Shown one piece after another: positions 39,035 through 47,627 of a DNA stretch of 64,000 bases. A program made the position numbers and the translations under genes. Below the pieces are notes generated by a model that worked only from the letters and a program-made list of their open reading frames with translations, had not been told where the DNA came from and did no database searches. Origin of the DNA: Ancylobacter sp. WKF20 (lineage in GTDB: Bacteria; Pseudomonadota; Alphaproteobacteria; Rhizobiales; Xanthobacteraceae). The stretch lies in contig NZ_CP121679.1 in the NCBI RefSeq assembly GCF_029760895.1, forward strand, positions 2,742,001 to 2,806,000, read 5' to 3'. Numbering within the stretch: position 1 is the first letter of the stretch; every line of letters begins with the position of its first letter.

Positions 39035-39781
39035 ATGACGTTCGACGTGGTCCTCGTCTGGGCCGTTCTCACCGCCCTGATCGCCGGTGTCACCCGCGGC
39101 TTTTCCGGCTTTGGCGGCGCGCTGATCTTCGTGCCGCTGGTCAGCGCCGCCTATGGGCCGCGCATCGCCGCGCCGACGCTGCTGGTGATCGACACCGCGC
39201 TCACCTTGCCCTTTCTGGTGCAGGCTTTCCGCGCCTGCATGTGGCGGCAGGTCGCCCCGCTGGCGGCCGGCGCGGTGCTCACCGTGCCTGTTGGCGTCGC
39301 CATTCTCGGCTGGATCGACCCGCTGGTGCTGCGCTGGTTCTTCGCCGCGCTATCGCTCGCCATGCTGGCGCTGCTGGTCTCCGGCTGGCGCCACAGCGGC
39401 GGCCATGGCCTGCCGACCACCTTCGGCGTCGGCCTGCTGGCGGGCGTGCTCGGCGGGGCGGCGCAGATGTCCGGCCCGCCGGTAGTGGCCTATTGGCTCG
39501 GCAGCGGCCAGCCCTCGGCCATGGTGCGGGCAAACCTGTTCGGCTTCTTCGCGCTGGCGACGCTCTCCTCCGGCACCGCCTATGCGGTGAGCGGCATGAT
39601 CACGCAGGAGGTCGGGCTGCTGTCGCTGATCCTCGGCCCGGCCTATGCGGTGGGGCTGTTTACCGGCAACCGCGCCTTCCGGGGCGCCAGCGACGACCAT
39701 TTCCGCCGCATCGCTTATGGGATCATCGGCCTCGCCGCACTCGCCAGCCTGCCGATCTTCGACGGGCTGCTGGGGCGGTAG
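39035..39781 (+). CDS. TauE/SafE family sulfite exporter-like permease
   Basis: A 248-residue membrane protein with about seven to eight hydrophobic segments. It matches TauE/SafE in GFSGFGGALIFVPLVSAAYG and LGGAAQMSGPPVVAYWLGSG. It likely transports sulfur oxyanions or C2 sulfonates across the inner membrane; the substrate is not shown. It is divergent from the EamA gene. Confidence 0.9.
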   Translation: MTFDVVLVWAVLTALIAGVTRGFSGFGGALIFVPLVSAAYGPRIAAPTLLVIDTALTLPFLVQAFRACMWRQVAPLAAGAVLTVPVGVAILGWIDPLVLRWFFAALSLAMLALLVSGWRHSGGHGLPTTFGVGLLAGVLGGAAQMSGPPVVAYWLGSGQPSAMVRANLFGFFALATLSSGTAYAVSGMITQEVGLLSLILGPAYAVGLFTGNRAFRGASDDHFRRIAYGIIGLAALASLPIFDGLLGR

Positions 39782-39813
39782 GGCGCGGGTCGCGCCGGCT
39801 GCCTTTCTCGCAA

Positions 39814-39898
39814 CGTCATGGCCGGGCTTGACCCGGCCATCCACGCCTTCTTCCGCCACCAAAGACATGGATCCCCGGATCAAGTCCGGGGATGACGT
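39814..39898. repeat. Intergenic palindromic repeat, copy C (distinct subtype)
   Basis: The element begins ACGTCATGGCCGGGCTTGAC and ends TCCGGGGATGACGT. It contains GCCGGG...CCCGGC and CCCCGGATCAAGTCCGGGG hairpins. It lies between the convergent TauE/SafE and yebC genes. The terminal CGTCAT/ATGACG is shared with copies A, B and D but the interior differs. Elements of this wording are widespread in Hyphomicrobiales intergenic DNA, from general knowledge. Confidence 0.6.
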
Positions 39899-39913
39899 GT
39901 CTTAAATCAGCGA

Positions 39914-40660
39914 TCAGTCGCCCATCTTGGCCATGAAGGCGTCGGACAGCTCGAAATTGGCGTAGACGTTCTGCACGTCGTCATTGTCGTTCAGCGTGTC
40001 GACGAGACGCACCAGCTTCTCGGCCACCTCGTCATCCACCGCCACCGTGTTCTGCGGGCGCCAGACCAGGCCGGACTTGCGGGGCTCGCCGAACTTGGCT
40101 TCGAGCGCGCGGGCGACCTCGTGCAGGTTCTCGATCGAGGTGGTCACTTCATGGCCGTTCTCGTCGGAGGACACGTCGTCGGCGCCGGCGTCGATGGCGG
40201 CTTCCAGCATGGCATCGGCCGAGGCCTTGGCGGCATCGAACTCGACCACGCCGATGCGGTCGAACATGAAGGACACCGCGCCGGTCTCGGCCAGCGAGCC
40301 GCCGGACTTGGTGAAAGTGGAGCGCACTTCCGAGGCGGTGCGGTTGCGGTTGTCGGTCAGCGCCTCGACGATGACGGCGACACCGCCGGGGCCGTAGCCC
40401 TCATAGCGGATCTCGTCATAGTTCTCCGCGTCGCCGCCCTGCGCCTTCTTGATGGCGCGGTCGATATTGTCCTTGGGCATGTTCTCGGCGCGGGCCGCGA
40501 GGATGGCAGCGCGCAGGCGCGGGTTCATCGCCGGGTCCGGCAGGCCGAGCTTGGCGGCCACGGTGATTTCACGCGCCAGCTTGGAGAACAGCTTGGAGCG
40601 CACCGCGTCCTGCTTGCCCTTGCGGTGCATGATGTTCTTGAACTGCGAATGCCCGGCCAT
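39914..40660 (-). CDS. yebC: YebC/PmpR family DNA-binding/translation-associated regulator
   Basis: A 248-residue protein with the family start [20 protein letters not shown] and the motif [23 protein letters not shown] 40660 has GGAGG six bases upstream; a start four codons earlier is weaker. The family includes PmpR-type transcriptional regulators, and some members help translation of proline-rich stretches. It usually lies near ruvC, as here, but two transporters intervene. Confidence 0.95.
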   Translation of the reverse strand: MAGHSQFKNIMHRKGKQDAVRSKLFSKLAREITVAAKLGLPDPAMNPRLRAAILAARAENMPKDNIDRAIKKAQGGDAENYDEIRYEGYGPGGVAVIVEALTDNRNRTASEVRSTFTKSGGSLAETGAVSFMFDRIGVVEFDAAKASADAMLEAAIDAGADDVSSDENGHEVTTSIENLHEVARALEAKFGEPRKSGLVWRPQNTVAVDDEVAEKLVRLVDTLNDNDDVQNVYANFELSDAFMAKMGD

Positions 40661-40792
40661 GGCCGCCTCCACGTCGCGCCGGCGGAAGGCACCGCAGGCG
40701 TCTCAACACTGACAGATTGGGTGCGCGGCTTATAGGCGAGAGGGCGGGCGCGCGTAAAGGCGCAGCGCACAACGGCGCTGGACTCTCGATGG

Positions 40793-41608
40793 CTACCAGA
40801 AATCCGGCACGGCAGGCGCCAGCGCCCCGCCGATGCGCACAGGAGCCACCGCCACCGCGCGCCCCGCGCCATCCGTCTCCACCGCCAGGCCCGAGAGCGT
40901 GCCCGGCCCCTGCGCCGGCTCGAAGCGCGAGGAACCGATCTTGCGGGTGAAGCGGCGCAGCGGTTCTTCCTTGTCCATGCCGATCACCCCGTCATAGCAG
41001 CCGCACATGCCGACATCGGTCATATAGGCGGTGCCGCCGGGCAGGATGCGGTGATCGGCGGTCGGCACATGGGTATGCGTGCCGATGACGAGGCTCGCCC
41101 GGCCGTCGCACCAATGGCCGAAGGCCTGCTTCTCGCTGGTGGTCTCGGCGTGGAAGTCGATGATGACCGCATCCGAGACAAGGCCGAGCGGGCCGGCATC
41201 GAGCTCGCGGTCGATGGCGGCGAAGGGATCGTCCATCGGGTCCATAAAGGCGCGGCCCATCATGTTGACGACCAGCACCCGCGCCCCGTTCTGCGCCTCG
41301 ATCAGCGCGGCGCCGCGTCCGGGCGTGCCGGGCGGGTAGTTGGCCGGGCGAATGAGGCGGGGCGCGCGCTCGATGAACACCAGCGCCTCGCGCTGGTCGA
41401 AGGCATGGTTGCCGAGGGTGACGGCATCGGCGCCGGCCTCGAGGAACTCGTCATAGATCGCCTCGGTGATGCCGAAGCCGCCGGCGGCGTTCTCGCCGTT
41501 GACCACCACGAAATCCAGCGCCCAATCGCGCCGCAGTCCGGGCAAATGATCGAGCACCATTTGCCGGCCGACCCGCCCGACCACGTCACCGAGAAACAGA
41601 ATGCGCAC
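40793..41608 (-). CDS. YmdB-like (TIGR00282) metallophosphoesterase
   Basis: A 271-residue calcineurin-like phosphoesterase. Metal-binding motifs are RILFLGDVVGRVGR, VVNGENAAGGFG, TLGNHAFDQ and FHAETTSEKQAFGHWCDG, with GTHTHVPTAD. Members hydrolyse cyclic nucleotides (YmdB in Bacillus). It follows fthC by three bases, and the yebC-ymdB-fthC-ssrS order is conserved in the group. Confidence 0.93.
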   Translation of the reverse strand: MRILFLGDVVGRVGRQMVLDHLPGLRRDWALDFVVVNGENAAGGFGITEAIYDEFLEAGADAVTLGNHAFDQREALVFIERAPRLIRPANYPPGTPGRGAALIEAQNGARVLVVNMMGRAFMDPMDDPFAAIDRELDAGPLGLVSDAVIIDFHAETTSEKQAFGHWCDGRASLVIGTHTHVPTADHRILPGGTAYMTDVGMCGCYDGVIGMDKEEPLRRFTRKIGSSRFEPAQGPGTLSGLAVETDGAGRAVAVAPVRIGGALAPAVPDFW

Positions 41609-41611
41609 TAA

Positions 41612-42220
41612 TCAGTCCTCCGCTACCACGCGGATGATGCCGGCATCGGTGGCAACGGCGTCAAGCCGTTCGTCATGCGGCTCGTCGGGAACATCGGGGA
41701 GCTGCTGCACGGCGAAGGCGTAGCCGATGGCCTCGATGCGCTTGGCGCGCCGCAGCAGAGCAAGCGTGCGATCATAGAAGCCGGCGCCATAGCCGAGGCG
41801 ATGGCCGCGCGCATCGAAGCCGGCGAGCGGCACGATCAGCACATCGGGCGCCACGGCGGGCGCGCTCTCGGGCGGCGCGGGAATGCGCATCCGGCCGGGG
41901 CCGGCGGTGGCGACGAGTTCGACACCCGGCTCCCACAGCCGGAAGATCAGCGGCTTGCCCGGCGCGAGCACCACCGGCAGCGCGATCTGGGCGCCGGCCG
42001 CGCGCAGGCGGCGGATCAGCGGCTCGGTGGCGATTTCCTGGCCGATGGGGGAGAAGACCGAGACGATTTCGCCCGCCACCTCGCCCAGCCATGCCATGGC
42101 GTGATCGGCAGCAGCCTCGGCCGCCGCGGCCCGCGTCGGCGCGTCGAGCGCGGCACGGCGGGCGAGCGCAATGGCGCGCAGGCTGGCCTTGTCGGGGGAT
42201 GCGTCGGGGGAATGTGGCAT
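41612..42220 (-). CDS. fthC: 5-formyltetrahydrofolate cyclo-ligase
   Basis: About 202 residues. The family motifs are IVPLAGFDARGHRLGYGAGF (nucleotide/folate site) and LPVVLAPGKPLIFRLWEP. It converts 5-formyl-THF to 5,10-methenyl-THF. I chose ATG 42220; the upstream in-frame start at 42244 falls inside the 6S RNA gene. It lies directly downstream of 6S RNA, a widely conserved pairing. Confidence 0.92.
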   Translation of the reverse strand: MPHSPDASPDKASLRAIALARRAALDAPTRAAAAEAAADHAMAWLGEVAGEIVSVFSPIGQEIATEPLIRRLRAAGAQIALPVVLAPGKPLIFRLWEPGVELVATAGPGRMRIPAPPESAPAVAPDVLIVPLAGFDARGHRLGYGAGFYDRTLALLRRAKRIEAIGYAFAVQQLPDVPDEPHDERLDAVATDAGIIRVVAED

Positions 42221-42231
42221 GATGAGATGAG

Positions 42232-42390
42232 TGCGGAGCCACAATGGCCGTTGGAGGATCGATCCCGGGAACCTACAACGTAGGTGGGCGCCGTGTGTCC
42301 GGACCCACGGGTCCGGTCAGGGACAGCTCCCTTTGAGATCGATAAGGCCCCGGGGAATATGTTCTCCTGACGAACCTCGCAGCCCCGCAT
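42232..42390 (-). ncRNA. ssrS: 6S RNA (ssrS)
   Basis: The 159-nt region directly upstream of fthC folds as expected for 6S RNA. The ends pair: bases 42389-42378 (minus strand) form a 12-bp helix with G-U pairs against 42243-42232. Internal hairpins include CCTAC/GTAGG (42272-42284) and CCGGACCC/GGGTCCGG (42299-42316, apical). The minus strand contains the segments GCGCCCACCTACG and AGGTTCCCGGGATC, which fit alphaproteobacterial 6S from memory. 6S RNA binds the sigma-70 holoenzyme. Exact ends are inferred; a TAGATT box at about 42402-42407 could be its -10. Confidence 0.82.
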
Positions 42391-42466
42391 GACAAATCTA
42401 GGACTCGGCGCGGCGGATTGCCAGTGGCGATGGACGGATGGCGAACAGGTTTTCGCGAGCGCCCTG

Positions 42467-42558
42467 CGTCATCCCGGCCAACGCGACGCGTTGAGCCGGG
42501 ATTGCGGACCCTGCCGGCGACGCTCCCGGCACGGCCTCTTCGGCCGTCCGGGACGACG
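42467..42558. repeat. Intergenic palindromic repeat, copy D
   Basis: CGTCATCCCGG at 42467 and CCGGGACGACG ending at 42558 form imperfect inverted termini. CGGCCTCTTCGGCCG and CCGGCGACGCTCCCGG give internal hairpins. It fills the gap between 6S RNA and the end of the quinone oxidoreductase gene. A half copy (GTCCGGGACGACGGG) is seen near 44727-44741. Confidence 0.6.
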
Positions 42559-42566
42559 GGCACGGC

Positions 42567-43568
42567 TCACCCCACGGTCAGCATGATCTTGCCGATATGG
42601 GCGCTGCTCTCCATCCGCGCATGCGCCTTGCTCGCTTCTTCGAGCGGGAAGGTCTGGTCCATCACCGGCTTCACCTTGCCGGCCTCGATCAGCGGCCAGA
42701 CCTTCTGCGCGAGCGACGCGGCAATCGCCGCCTTCTCGGCCTTCGGGCGCGAGCGCAGGGTCGAGCCCATATGCGAGAGTCGCTTCAGCATCAGGCGCAT
42801 ATAGTCGATCTGCACCTTGGAGCCTTCCATGAAGGCGATCTGCACGATGCGCCCCTGCGGCGAGGCGGCCTCGTAATTGCGGGCGATGTAGGAGCCGCCC
42901 ACCATGTCGAGGAGGACATGGGCGCCCTTGCCGCCGCTCTTTTCCTTCACAACGGCGACGAAGTCCTCGGTCTTGTAGTCGATGGCGACATCGGCGCCGA
43001 GCTGGCGGCAGACCTCGCACTTCTCGGCGCTGCCGGCGGTGGTGAACACCGTCGCGCCGAACGCCTTGGCGAGCTGGATCGCCGTCGTGCCGATGCCGGA
43101 CGTGCCGCCATGAACAAGGAAATTCTCGCCCGCCTTGAGCCCGGCGAGGTCGAACACATTGGTCCAGACAGTGAAGAAGGTCTCCGGCAGCGCCGCCGCT
43201 TCTACCATGGAAAGCCCGGCCGGCACGGGGAGCGCGGAAGCCTCATCCGCCACGCAATACTGCGCATAGCCCCCGCCCGAGACCAGCGCGCACACCTTGT
43301 CGCCCAAGGCGAAGCGGCTGACGCCCTCGCCCAGCGCGACCACCTCGCCGGAAATCTCCAGCCCCGGAATATCCGGCGCGCCGGGCGGCGGCGGGTAGAG
43401 CCCCTTGCGCTGCATCACGTCGGGGCGGTTGACGCCGGCGGCGGCCACCTTGACGAGGATCTCGCCCTTGCCGGGCGCGGGCACCGGCCGCTGCTCGGGA
43501 ACCAGGGCCTCGGGGCCACCGGGGGTCGGCAGGCCGATGGCGGTCATGGTGGCGGGCAGATCGGTCAC
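42567..43568 (-). CDS. NAD(P)H-quinone oxidoreductase (zinc-free MDR, PIG3-like)
   Basis: A 333-residue medium-chain reductase without catalytic zinc ligands. The substrate/cofactor regions are AGVNRPDVMQRKGLYPPPPG, GLEISGEVVALGEGVSRFAL and the NADP-binding FLVHGGTSGIGTTAIQLAKA. It reduces quinones or enones with NADPH. It is divergent from the small DUF1192 gene. Confidence 0.92.
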   Translation of the reverse strand: MTDLPATMTAIGLPTPGGPEALVPEQRPVPAPGKGEILVKVAAAGVNRPDVMQRKGLYPPPPGAPDIPGLEISGEVVALGEGVSRFALGDKVCALVSGGGYAQYCVADEASALPVPAGLSMVEAAALPETFFTVWTNVFDLAGLKAGENFLVHGGTSGIGTTAIQLAKAFGATVFTTAGSAEKCEVCRQLGADVAIDYKTEDFVAVVKEKSGGKGAHVLLDMVGGSYIARNYEAASPQGRIVQIAFMEGSKVQIDYMRLMLKRLSHMGSTLRSRPKAEKAAIAASLAQKVWPLIEAGKVKPVMDQTFPLEEASKAHARMESSAHIGKIMLTVG

Positions 43569-43679
43569 GGTGCATCCCTCGCGTGGTCGATGATGGAAGG
43601 CTACCTAGGTCAACCCGCCCGCACTGGCAACCGGCGCCCGCCTCTCCTAAGTTCCCGGCAGAGCAGAAGGAGACCCGCC

Positions 43680-43883
43680 ATGGCCATCGAGGACGACGTT
43701 TTCGGCGCCGCGCCGAAGAAGAAGCCGGCCGCGCATGAGATCGGCAGCGACCTGTCGATGCTCTCGGAGACCGAGATCGAGGAGCGGGTCGCCCTGCTGG
43801 AAGCCGAGATCGAGCGGCTGAAAGCCGCGCTCGCGGGCAAGCGCGCCTCGCGCGTCGCGGCCGAGAATTTCTTCAAGCGGTGA
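43680..43883 (+). CDS. DUF1192 family small protein
   Basis: A 67-residue protein (start MAIEDDVFGAAPKKKPAAHE) with a central coiled coil (SETEIEERVALLEAEIERLK). AAGGAG lies upstream of ATG 43680. It fits the alphaproteobacterial DUF1192 family, commonly found next to rcdA. Function is unknown. The frame is open far upstream but only antisense to the oxidoreductase. Confidence 0.85.
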   Translation: MAIEDDVFGAAPKKKPAAHEIGSDLSMLSETEIEERVALLEAEIERLKAALAGKRASRVAAENFFKR

Positions 43884-43912
43884 AGCACTGGATAGGGCCG
43901 GCGGACCGGTTT

Positions 43913-43927
43913 TTAACTCTCCATTAA
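43913..43927 (+). promoter_or_regulatory. Perfect CtrA box (TTAA-N7-TTAA)
   Basis: TTAA at 43913-43916 and TTAA at 43924-43927 are separated by exactly seven bases, the full CtrA consensus. A TATTAC -10-like hexamer sits at 43939-43944, so the second half-site falls in the -35 region as in CtrA-activated promoters. The predicted start is near 43951, ahead of the candidate small RNA. Confidence 0.65.
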
Positions 43928-43949
43928 GCTTTCCGATCTATTACTGTGC

Positions 43950-44040
43950 ATGGTCCATTTTGACCGTGAGTGGCCCCTGTCCACTCTGTTTGACGCATCC
44001 CTGTCTAGACTTTAGAGCCGCCTCTGGGCGGCTCTTTTTT
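43950..44040 (+). ncRNA. Candidate CtrA-controlled small RNA between DUF1192 and rcdA
   Basis: About 90 nt with a perfect CtrA box and -10-like hexamer upstream and a strong intrinsic terminator at its end. A first hairpin (GAGTGG/CCACTC, 43968-43986) exposes a CCCCTGT loop, which could pair with Shine-Dalgarno-like GGGG or AGGGG sequences. No open frame of note is present. It ends 123 bp before rcdA, so it is not simply the rcdA leader. I infer the 5-prime end. I cannot match it to a named family. Confidence 0.55.
44014..44040 (+). terminator. Rho-independent terminator of candidate small RNA
   Basis: AGAGCCGCC (44014-44022) pairs with GGCGGCTCT (44027-44035) over a TCTG loop, followed directly by a T-run to 44040. 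It is a strong intrinsic terminator on the plus strand. It could also end DUF1192 read-through. Confidence 0.92.
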
Positions 44041-44163
44041 CGCCCGGTTTTTCGCCAATCCTGCGCCATCATCGGCTGCCATTCCCCGTCTCACGCGTTA
44101 TCGTGCTGAGGGTCGGATGGCCATCAGGCGCGGCGCGGCAGGGCAGCAGGCAGATCGGACGTC

Positions 44164-44667
44164 ATGGATAAAGCGGATAGCAGGGACGATCAGCCGATCC
44201 AGCTCGCTGAGCGGCGCATCGCCTCCCCCGCCTTCGCCGCCCTGTTTCGCGAGGGAATGCGGCTCGTCGAGGAGGCGGCCGCCTATCTCGATGGGGAAGG
44301 TCGCAAGGCCAGCCGCGATCTGACGCGCGGGGCGCTTGCCGCCTATGCCCAGCAGAGCATGCGCCTCTCCACCCGGCTGATGCAGCTCGCCTCCTGGCTG
44401 CTGCTCCAGCGCGCGGTCGCCGAGGGCGAGATTTCCGTCGAGACGGCCCTGCGCGAGCGGCTGAAGATTGACCTCAGGGGCACGCCGGCCGACGCGGCGC
44501 AGGAGGCGCTGCTGCCCGACGAGATGATCGCGCTGATCGGCCGCAGCTACGATCTCCAGCGCCAGATCGCCCAGTTCGATGCCGCCATACGCGGCGGGGA
44601 GAACGCCCAGCCCAACGCCGTCGCCTCCCATCTCGGCCTGCTGCGCTCCGCCTTCGAGCGGCATTGA
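44164..44667 (+). CDS. rcdA: RcdA-type protease adaptor (DUF1465 family)
   Basis: A 167-residue all-helical protein matching DUF1465: AFAALFREGMRLVEEAAAYL, QQSMRLSTRLMQLASWLLLQ and EMIALIGRSYDLQRQIAQFD. In Caulobacter RcdA joins CpdR and PopA to deliver CtrA and other substrates to ClpXP at division onset. The DUF1192 neighbour and a CtrA box upstream agree with a cell-cycle role. The name rests on family membership. Confidence 0.87.
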   Translation: MDKADSRDDQPIQLAERRIASPAFAALFREGMRLVEEAAAYLDGEGRKASRDLTRGALAAYAQQSMRLSTRLMQLASWLLLQRAVAEGEISVETALRERLKIDLRGTPADAAQEALLPDEMIALIGRSYDLQRQIAQFDAAIRGGENAQPNAVASHLGLLRSAFERH

Positions 44668-44836
44668 GCCGGCGCGCCGGCGATTCGCCCGCGATTCCCG
44701 ACAGGCCCCGGATCAGTGTCGCGCCCGTGCCGCTTGTCCGGGACGACGGGCGGCGATCCGCCCCCTTGAGCACTCGCCTTTTCAGCGCGCGATAAATCGC
44801 CGCGACTGACCGCGCCGTGTCCCATGCGATATCGCG

Positions 44837-44873
44837 AAAAACCCCGCCGCGAACCGGTCGCGGCGGGGTTTTT
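44837..44873. terminator. Bidirectional terminator downstream of rpmE
   Basis: AACCCCGCCGCG (44840-44851) pairs with CGCGGCGGGGTT (44859-44870), flanked by A-run on the left and T-run on the right. It can end rpmE (minus strand) and rcdA (plus strand) transcription. Confidence 0.9.
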
Positions 44874-44919
44874 CGTGATGCGCGCTTCCCCGAAAGGAAG
44901 CCGGCGCCCCAAGAGCCGA

Positions 44920-45144
44920 TCAGGCCTTGAGGAAGCCCGCGAACTTCTTCTGGAACTTCGACACGCGGCCGGCGCGGTCAAGAAGCTGGCCCGTGCCGCC
45001 GGTCCAGGCGGGGTGGGACTTCGCGTCGATGTCGAGCTGGAGGACGTCGCCCTCCTTGCCCCAGGTCGTGCGCGTCGTGTACTCGGTGCCGTCCGTCATC
45101 ACCACCTTCACGAAGTGGTAGTCGGGATGGATGTTGCTCTTCAT
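44920..45144 (-). CDS. rpmE: 50S ribosomal protein L31
   Basis: A 74-residue protein: [20 protein letters not shown] and [20 protein letters not shown] are L31 hallmarks. The zinc-binding CxxC pairs of some L31 proteins are absent, so this is the zinc-free form. ATG 45144 has GAGG upstream; a longer frame exists only antisense to the ABC gene leader. It is divergent from the ABC exporter, a common arrangement in the group. Confidence 0.95.
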   Translation of the reverse strand: MKSNIHPDYHFVKVVMTDGTEYTTRTTWGKEGDVLQLDIDAKSHPAWTGGTGQLLDRAGRVSKFQKKFAGFLKA

Positions 45145-45246
45145 GGGGTGCATCCTCGCCGCCGCACGGCCGGCCCCTTTCGGGAGCCACGCGGCGATCT
45201 CATTAAACGATCCTGCCGGAAATCCGAGCGGCTCTATAACCGAGAC

Positions 45247-47085
45247 ATGACTGTGACACAAGCCGCCCCTCGACACCCCGTGGAAACGGCCCCGACGCCA
45301 AGCCCCGCCCTCGCCGTGCCGGCTCCCTCCCCGACCGCCGCGCGCCCGCGCCTCAAGCCTCTGGCGGCGCTGTGGCCGCACATCCTGCGCTATCGCGGGC
45401 GGGCCACCGCCGCCCTGCTGGCGCTGATCGTCGCGGCGCTGGCGACCCTTGTCGTGCCCATCGCCGTGCGGCGCATGATCGATTTCGGATTCGACGTGCA
45501 GCATGCCGGCTTCATCGACCGCTATTTCGCGGTGATGATCGGCGTGGTCGCCGTGCTCGCGGTGGCGTCATCGGCGCGCTACTACCTTGTGATGACGCTC
45601 GGCGAACGCATCGTCGCCGATCTGCGCTCCCAGGTCTTCGCCCATTTGCTGACGCTGGACGGGCGGTTCTACGACCAGGCGAAGTCGGGTGAGCTGATCT
45701 CGCGCCTCACGGCCGATACCACCCAGATCAAGTCGGCCGTGGGCGCCTCCGCCTCGGTCGCGCTGCGCAACATCGTGCTGTTCATCGGCGCGGCGGTGAT
45801 GATGGTGGTGACCAGCCCCTGGCTGTCGGCAGCGCTGCTGATCGCCATTCCCGTCATCGTCGCGGTGCTGATCGGCGCCGGGCGCGGCGTGCGCAAGCGC
45901 TCGCGCGGCGCGCAGGACACGCTGGCGGAGGCCTCCGCCTTCGCCGCCGAGGCCATCGGCGCGGTGCGCGCGCTGCAGGCCAACACCGCCGAACCGGCCG
46001 CCGACGCCCGATTCGCCGGGGAGGTCGAGCACGCCTTCAATGCCGCCGCGCAGGCGGTGAAGGCCCGCGCCTGGCTCACCGGCTTCGGCATCTTTCTCGT
46101 CTTCGCCAGCGTCGTCGGCATCCTCTGGGCCGGCGCCAATGCGGTGCTGGCGGGAACGATGAGCGCGGGTACGCTCGGCCAGTTCGTGCTCTACGCCGTG
46201 CTGGCGGCGAGCGGGCTCGGCCAGCTCGGTGAGGTGTGGGGAGAAATTTCGCAGGCCGCCGGCGCCACCGAGCGCATCGCCGAGCTGCTGGAGGAGCGCC
46301 CGGCGGTGGCGCCGCCCGCCAGCCCCCGCGCGCTGCCCCAGCCGCCGCGCGGCGAGGTCGCCTTCCAGAATGTGCGCTTCGCCTATCCCGGCCGGCCCGA
46401 CCTCACGGCGCTGGACGGGGTGAGCTTCGCGGTGAAGCCCGGCGAGCGCGTCGCCATTGTCGGCCCCTCAGGGGCCGGCAAGAGCACGCTGTTCCAGCTC
46501 CTGCTGCGCTTCTACGATCCGACCGCCGGTTCAGTGAGCGTCGATGGCGTGGACATCGCCGCCGCCGATCCGAGCGAGGTGCGCGAGCGGCTGGCGCTGG
46601 TGCCGCAGGATGTCGCCATCTTCGCCGCCTCGATCCGCGAGAACATCCGCCTTGGCAGCCCGCAGGCCAGCGATGCCGAGGTGGAGGAAGCCGGGCGTCT
46701 TGCCCGGGCCGACGAATTCGTCGCCCGCCTGCCGGAAGGCTGGGACACGCCGGTGGGCGAGCGCGGGGTCACGCTCTCGGGCGGCCAGCGCCAGCGCCTC
46801 GCCATCGCCCGCGCCATCCTGCGCCGCGCGCCGATCCTGTTGCTGGACGAAGCGACCTCGGCGCTCGACGCGGAAAGCGAGACGCTGGTGCAGCAGGCGC
46901 TCGACCGCTCCATGCAGGGCCGCACCACGCTGGTCATCGCCCACCGCCTCGCCACCGTGCTCTCCGCCGACCGCATCCTCGTCATGGAGCATGGCCGCGT
47001 AGTAGAGGAAGGCACCCATGCCAGCCTCGTCGCGCAGGGCGGCCTCTACGCCCGTCTGGCGGCGCTGCAGTTCGGCGAGGGATAG
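45247..47085 (+). CDS. ABC-type exporter, fused membrane and ATPase domains (ABCB/MsbA-like)
   Basis: A 612-residue half-transporter with six membrane helices (about residues 45-330; [20 protein letters not shown] and [20 protein letters not shown]) and an ATPase domain. Walker A is [18 protein letters not shown], the signature is [16 protein letters not shown], Walker B is [15 protein letters not shown], and the switch His is IAHRLATV. It probably forms a homodimer exporting lipids or drugs. It ends 11 bp before an AT-rich gene that is unlike it. Confidence 0.93.
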   Translation: MTVTQAAPRHPVETAPTPSPALAVPAPSPTAARPRLKPLAALWPHILRYRGRATAALLALIVAALATLVVPIAVRRMIDFGFDVQHAGFIDRYFAVMIGVVAVLAVASSARYYLVMTLGERIVADLRSQVFAHLLTLDGRFYDQAKSGELISRLTADTTQIKSAVGASASVALRNIVLFIGAAVMMVVTSPWLSAALLIAIPVIVAVLIGAGRGVRKRSRGAQDTLAEASAFAAEAIGAVRALQANTAEPAADARFAGEVEHAFNAAAQAVKARAWLTGFGIFLVFASVVGILWAGANAVLAGTMSAGTLGQFVLYAVLAASGLGQLGEVWGEISQAAGATERIAELLEERPAVAPPASPRALPQPPRGEVAFQNVRFAYPGRPDLTALDGVSFAVKPGERVAIVGPSGAGKSTLFQLLLRFYDPTAGSVSVDGVDIAAADPSEVRERLALVPQDVAIFAASIRENIRLGSPQASDAEVEEAGRLARADEFVARLPEGWDTPVGERGVTLSGGQRQRLAIARAILRRAPILLLDEATSALDAESETLVQQALDRSMQGRTTLVIAHRLATVLSADRILVMEHGRVVEEGTHASLVAQGGLYARLAALQFGEG

Positions 47086-47096
47086 GACGGATCAAT

Positions 47097-47621
47097 ATGA
47101 GCAATCTCACTGACGAGGAACAAATCGAAATAAACGCTTCTAAAGAGGTGCTCAATGCTGCACTTCTTCACGATGAAGAATTAATTATTATTCTCAGATC
47201 CCATCTTTATATCGAGAACGAACTAAACAAAATAATATACCTATTCATGGGGCACTTGAACATTTTAGACATCATAAACTTGAACTACAGCAAGAAGATT
47301 GATTTAGCAATAAGATTTGGCCTGAATAAAGATTACAGAAAGCGCCTCATTACTCTCGGAAGGCTGCGAAATAAATTTGCCCACAACATAAAAGCATCCC
47401 TCGAAGAAAAAGATGCAATTGATTTTATCAAATCAATCGGCCAAGATAAGAGCGATATGATAAATTCATATCATGTTGCGAAGAAAAATAGCGGCAACGA
47501 ATCAAATTTTGACGACGAACCACCAAGTCAGAAAATCATAATGTGCATTCTTCATACGTGGGCACCTGTAGCAGTTGCGGCTATAAAGGCACAAAGGGAC
47601 ATGTCAGAAACTAGATACTAG
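47097..47621 (+). CDS. AT-rich HEPN-like hypothetical protein
   Basis: A 174-residue protein whose codon use is visibly AT-rich (Ile, Asn, Lys and Leu codons ending in A/T) in otherwise GC-rich DNA, a mark of recent acquisition. It is largely helical and contains R91-N-K-F-A-H96, the R-x4-H motif of HEPN domains, preceded by an LITLGRL helix. Many HEPN proteins are RNases in toxin-antitoxin and phage-defence systems; others (MtlR-like) are not nucleases. No antitoxin partner is visible beside it. It starts 11 bp after the ABC exporter and is convergent with a GNAT gene. Function is inferred, not shown. Confidence 0.7.
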   Translation: MSNLTDEEQIEINASKEVLNAALLHDEELIIILRSHLYIENELNKIIYLFMGHLNILDIINLNYSKKIDLAIRFGLNKDYRKRLITLGRLRNKFAHNIKASLEEKDAIDFIKSIGQDKSDMINSYHVAKKNSGNESNFDDEPPSQKIIMCILHTWAPVAVAAIKAQRDMSETRY

Positions 47622-47627
47622 CCGACA

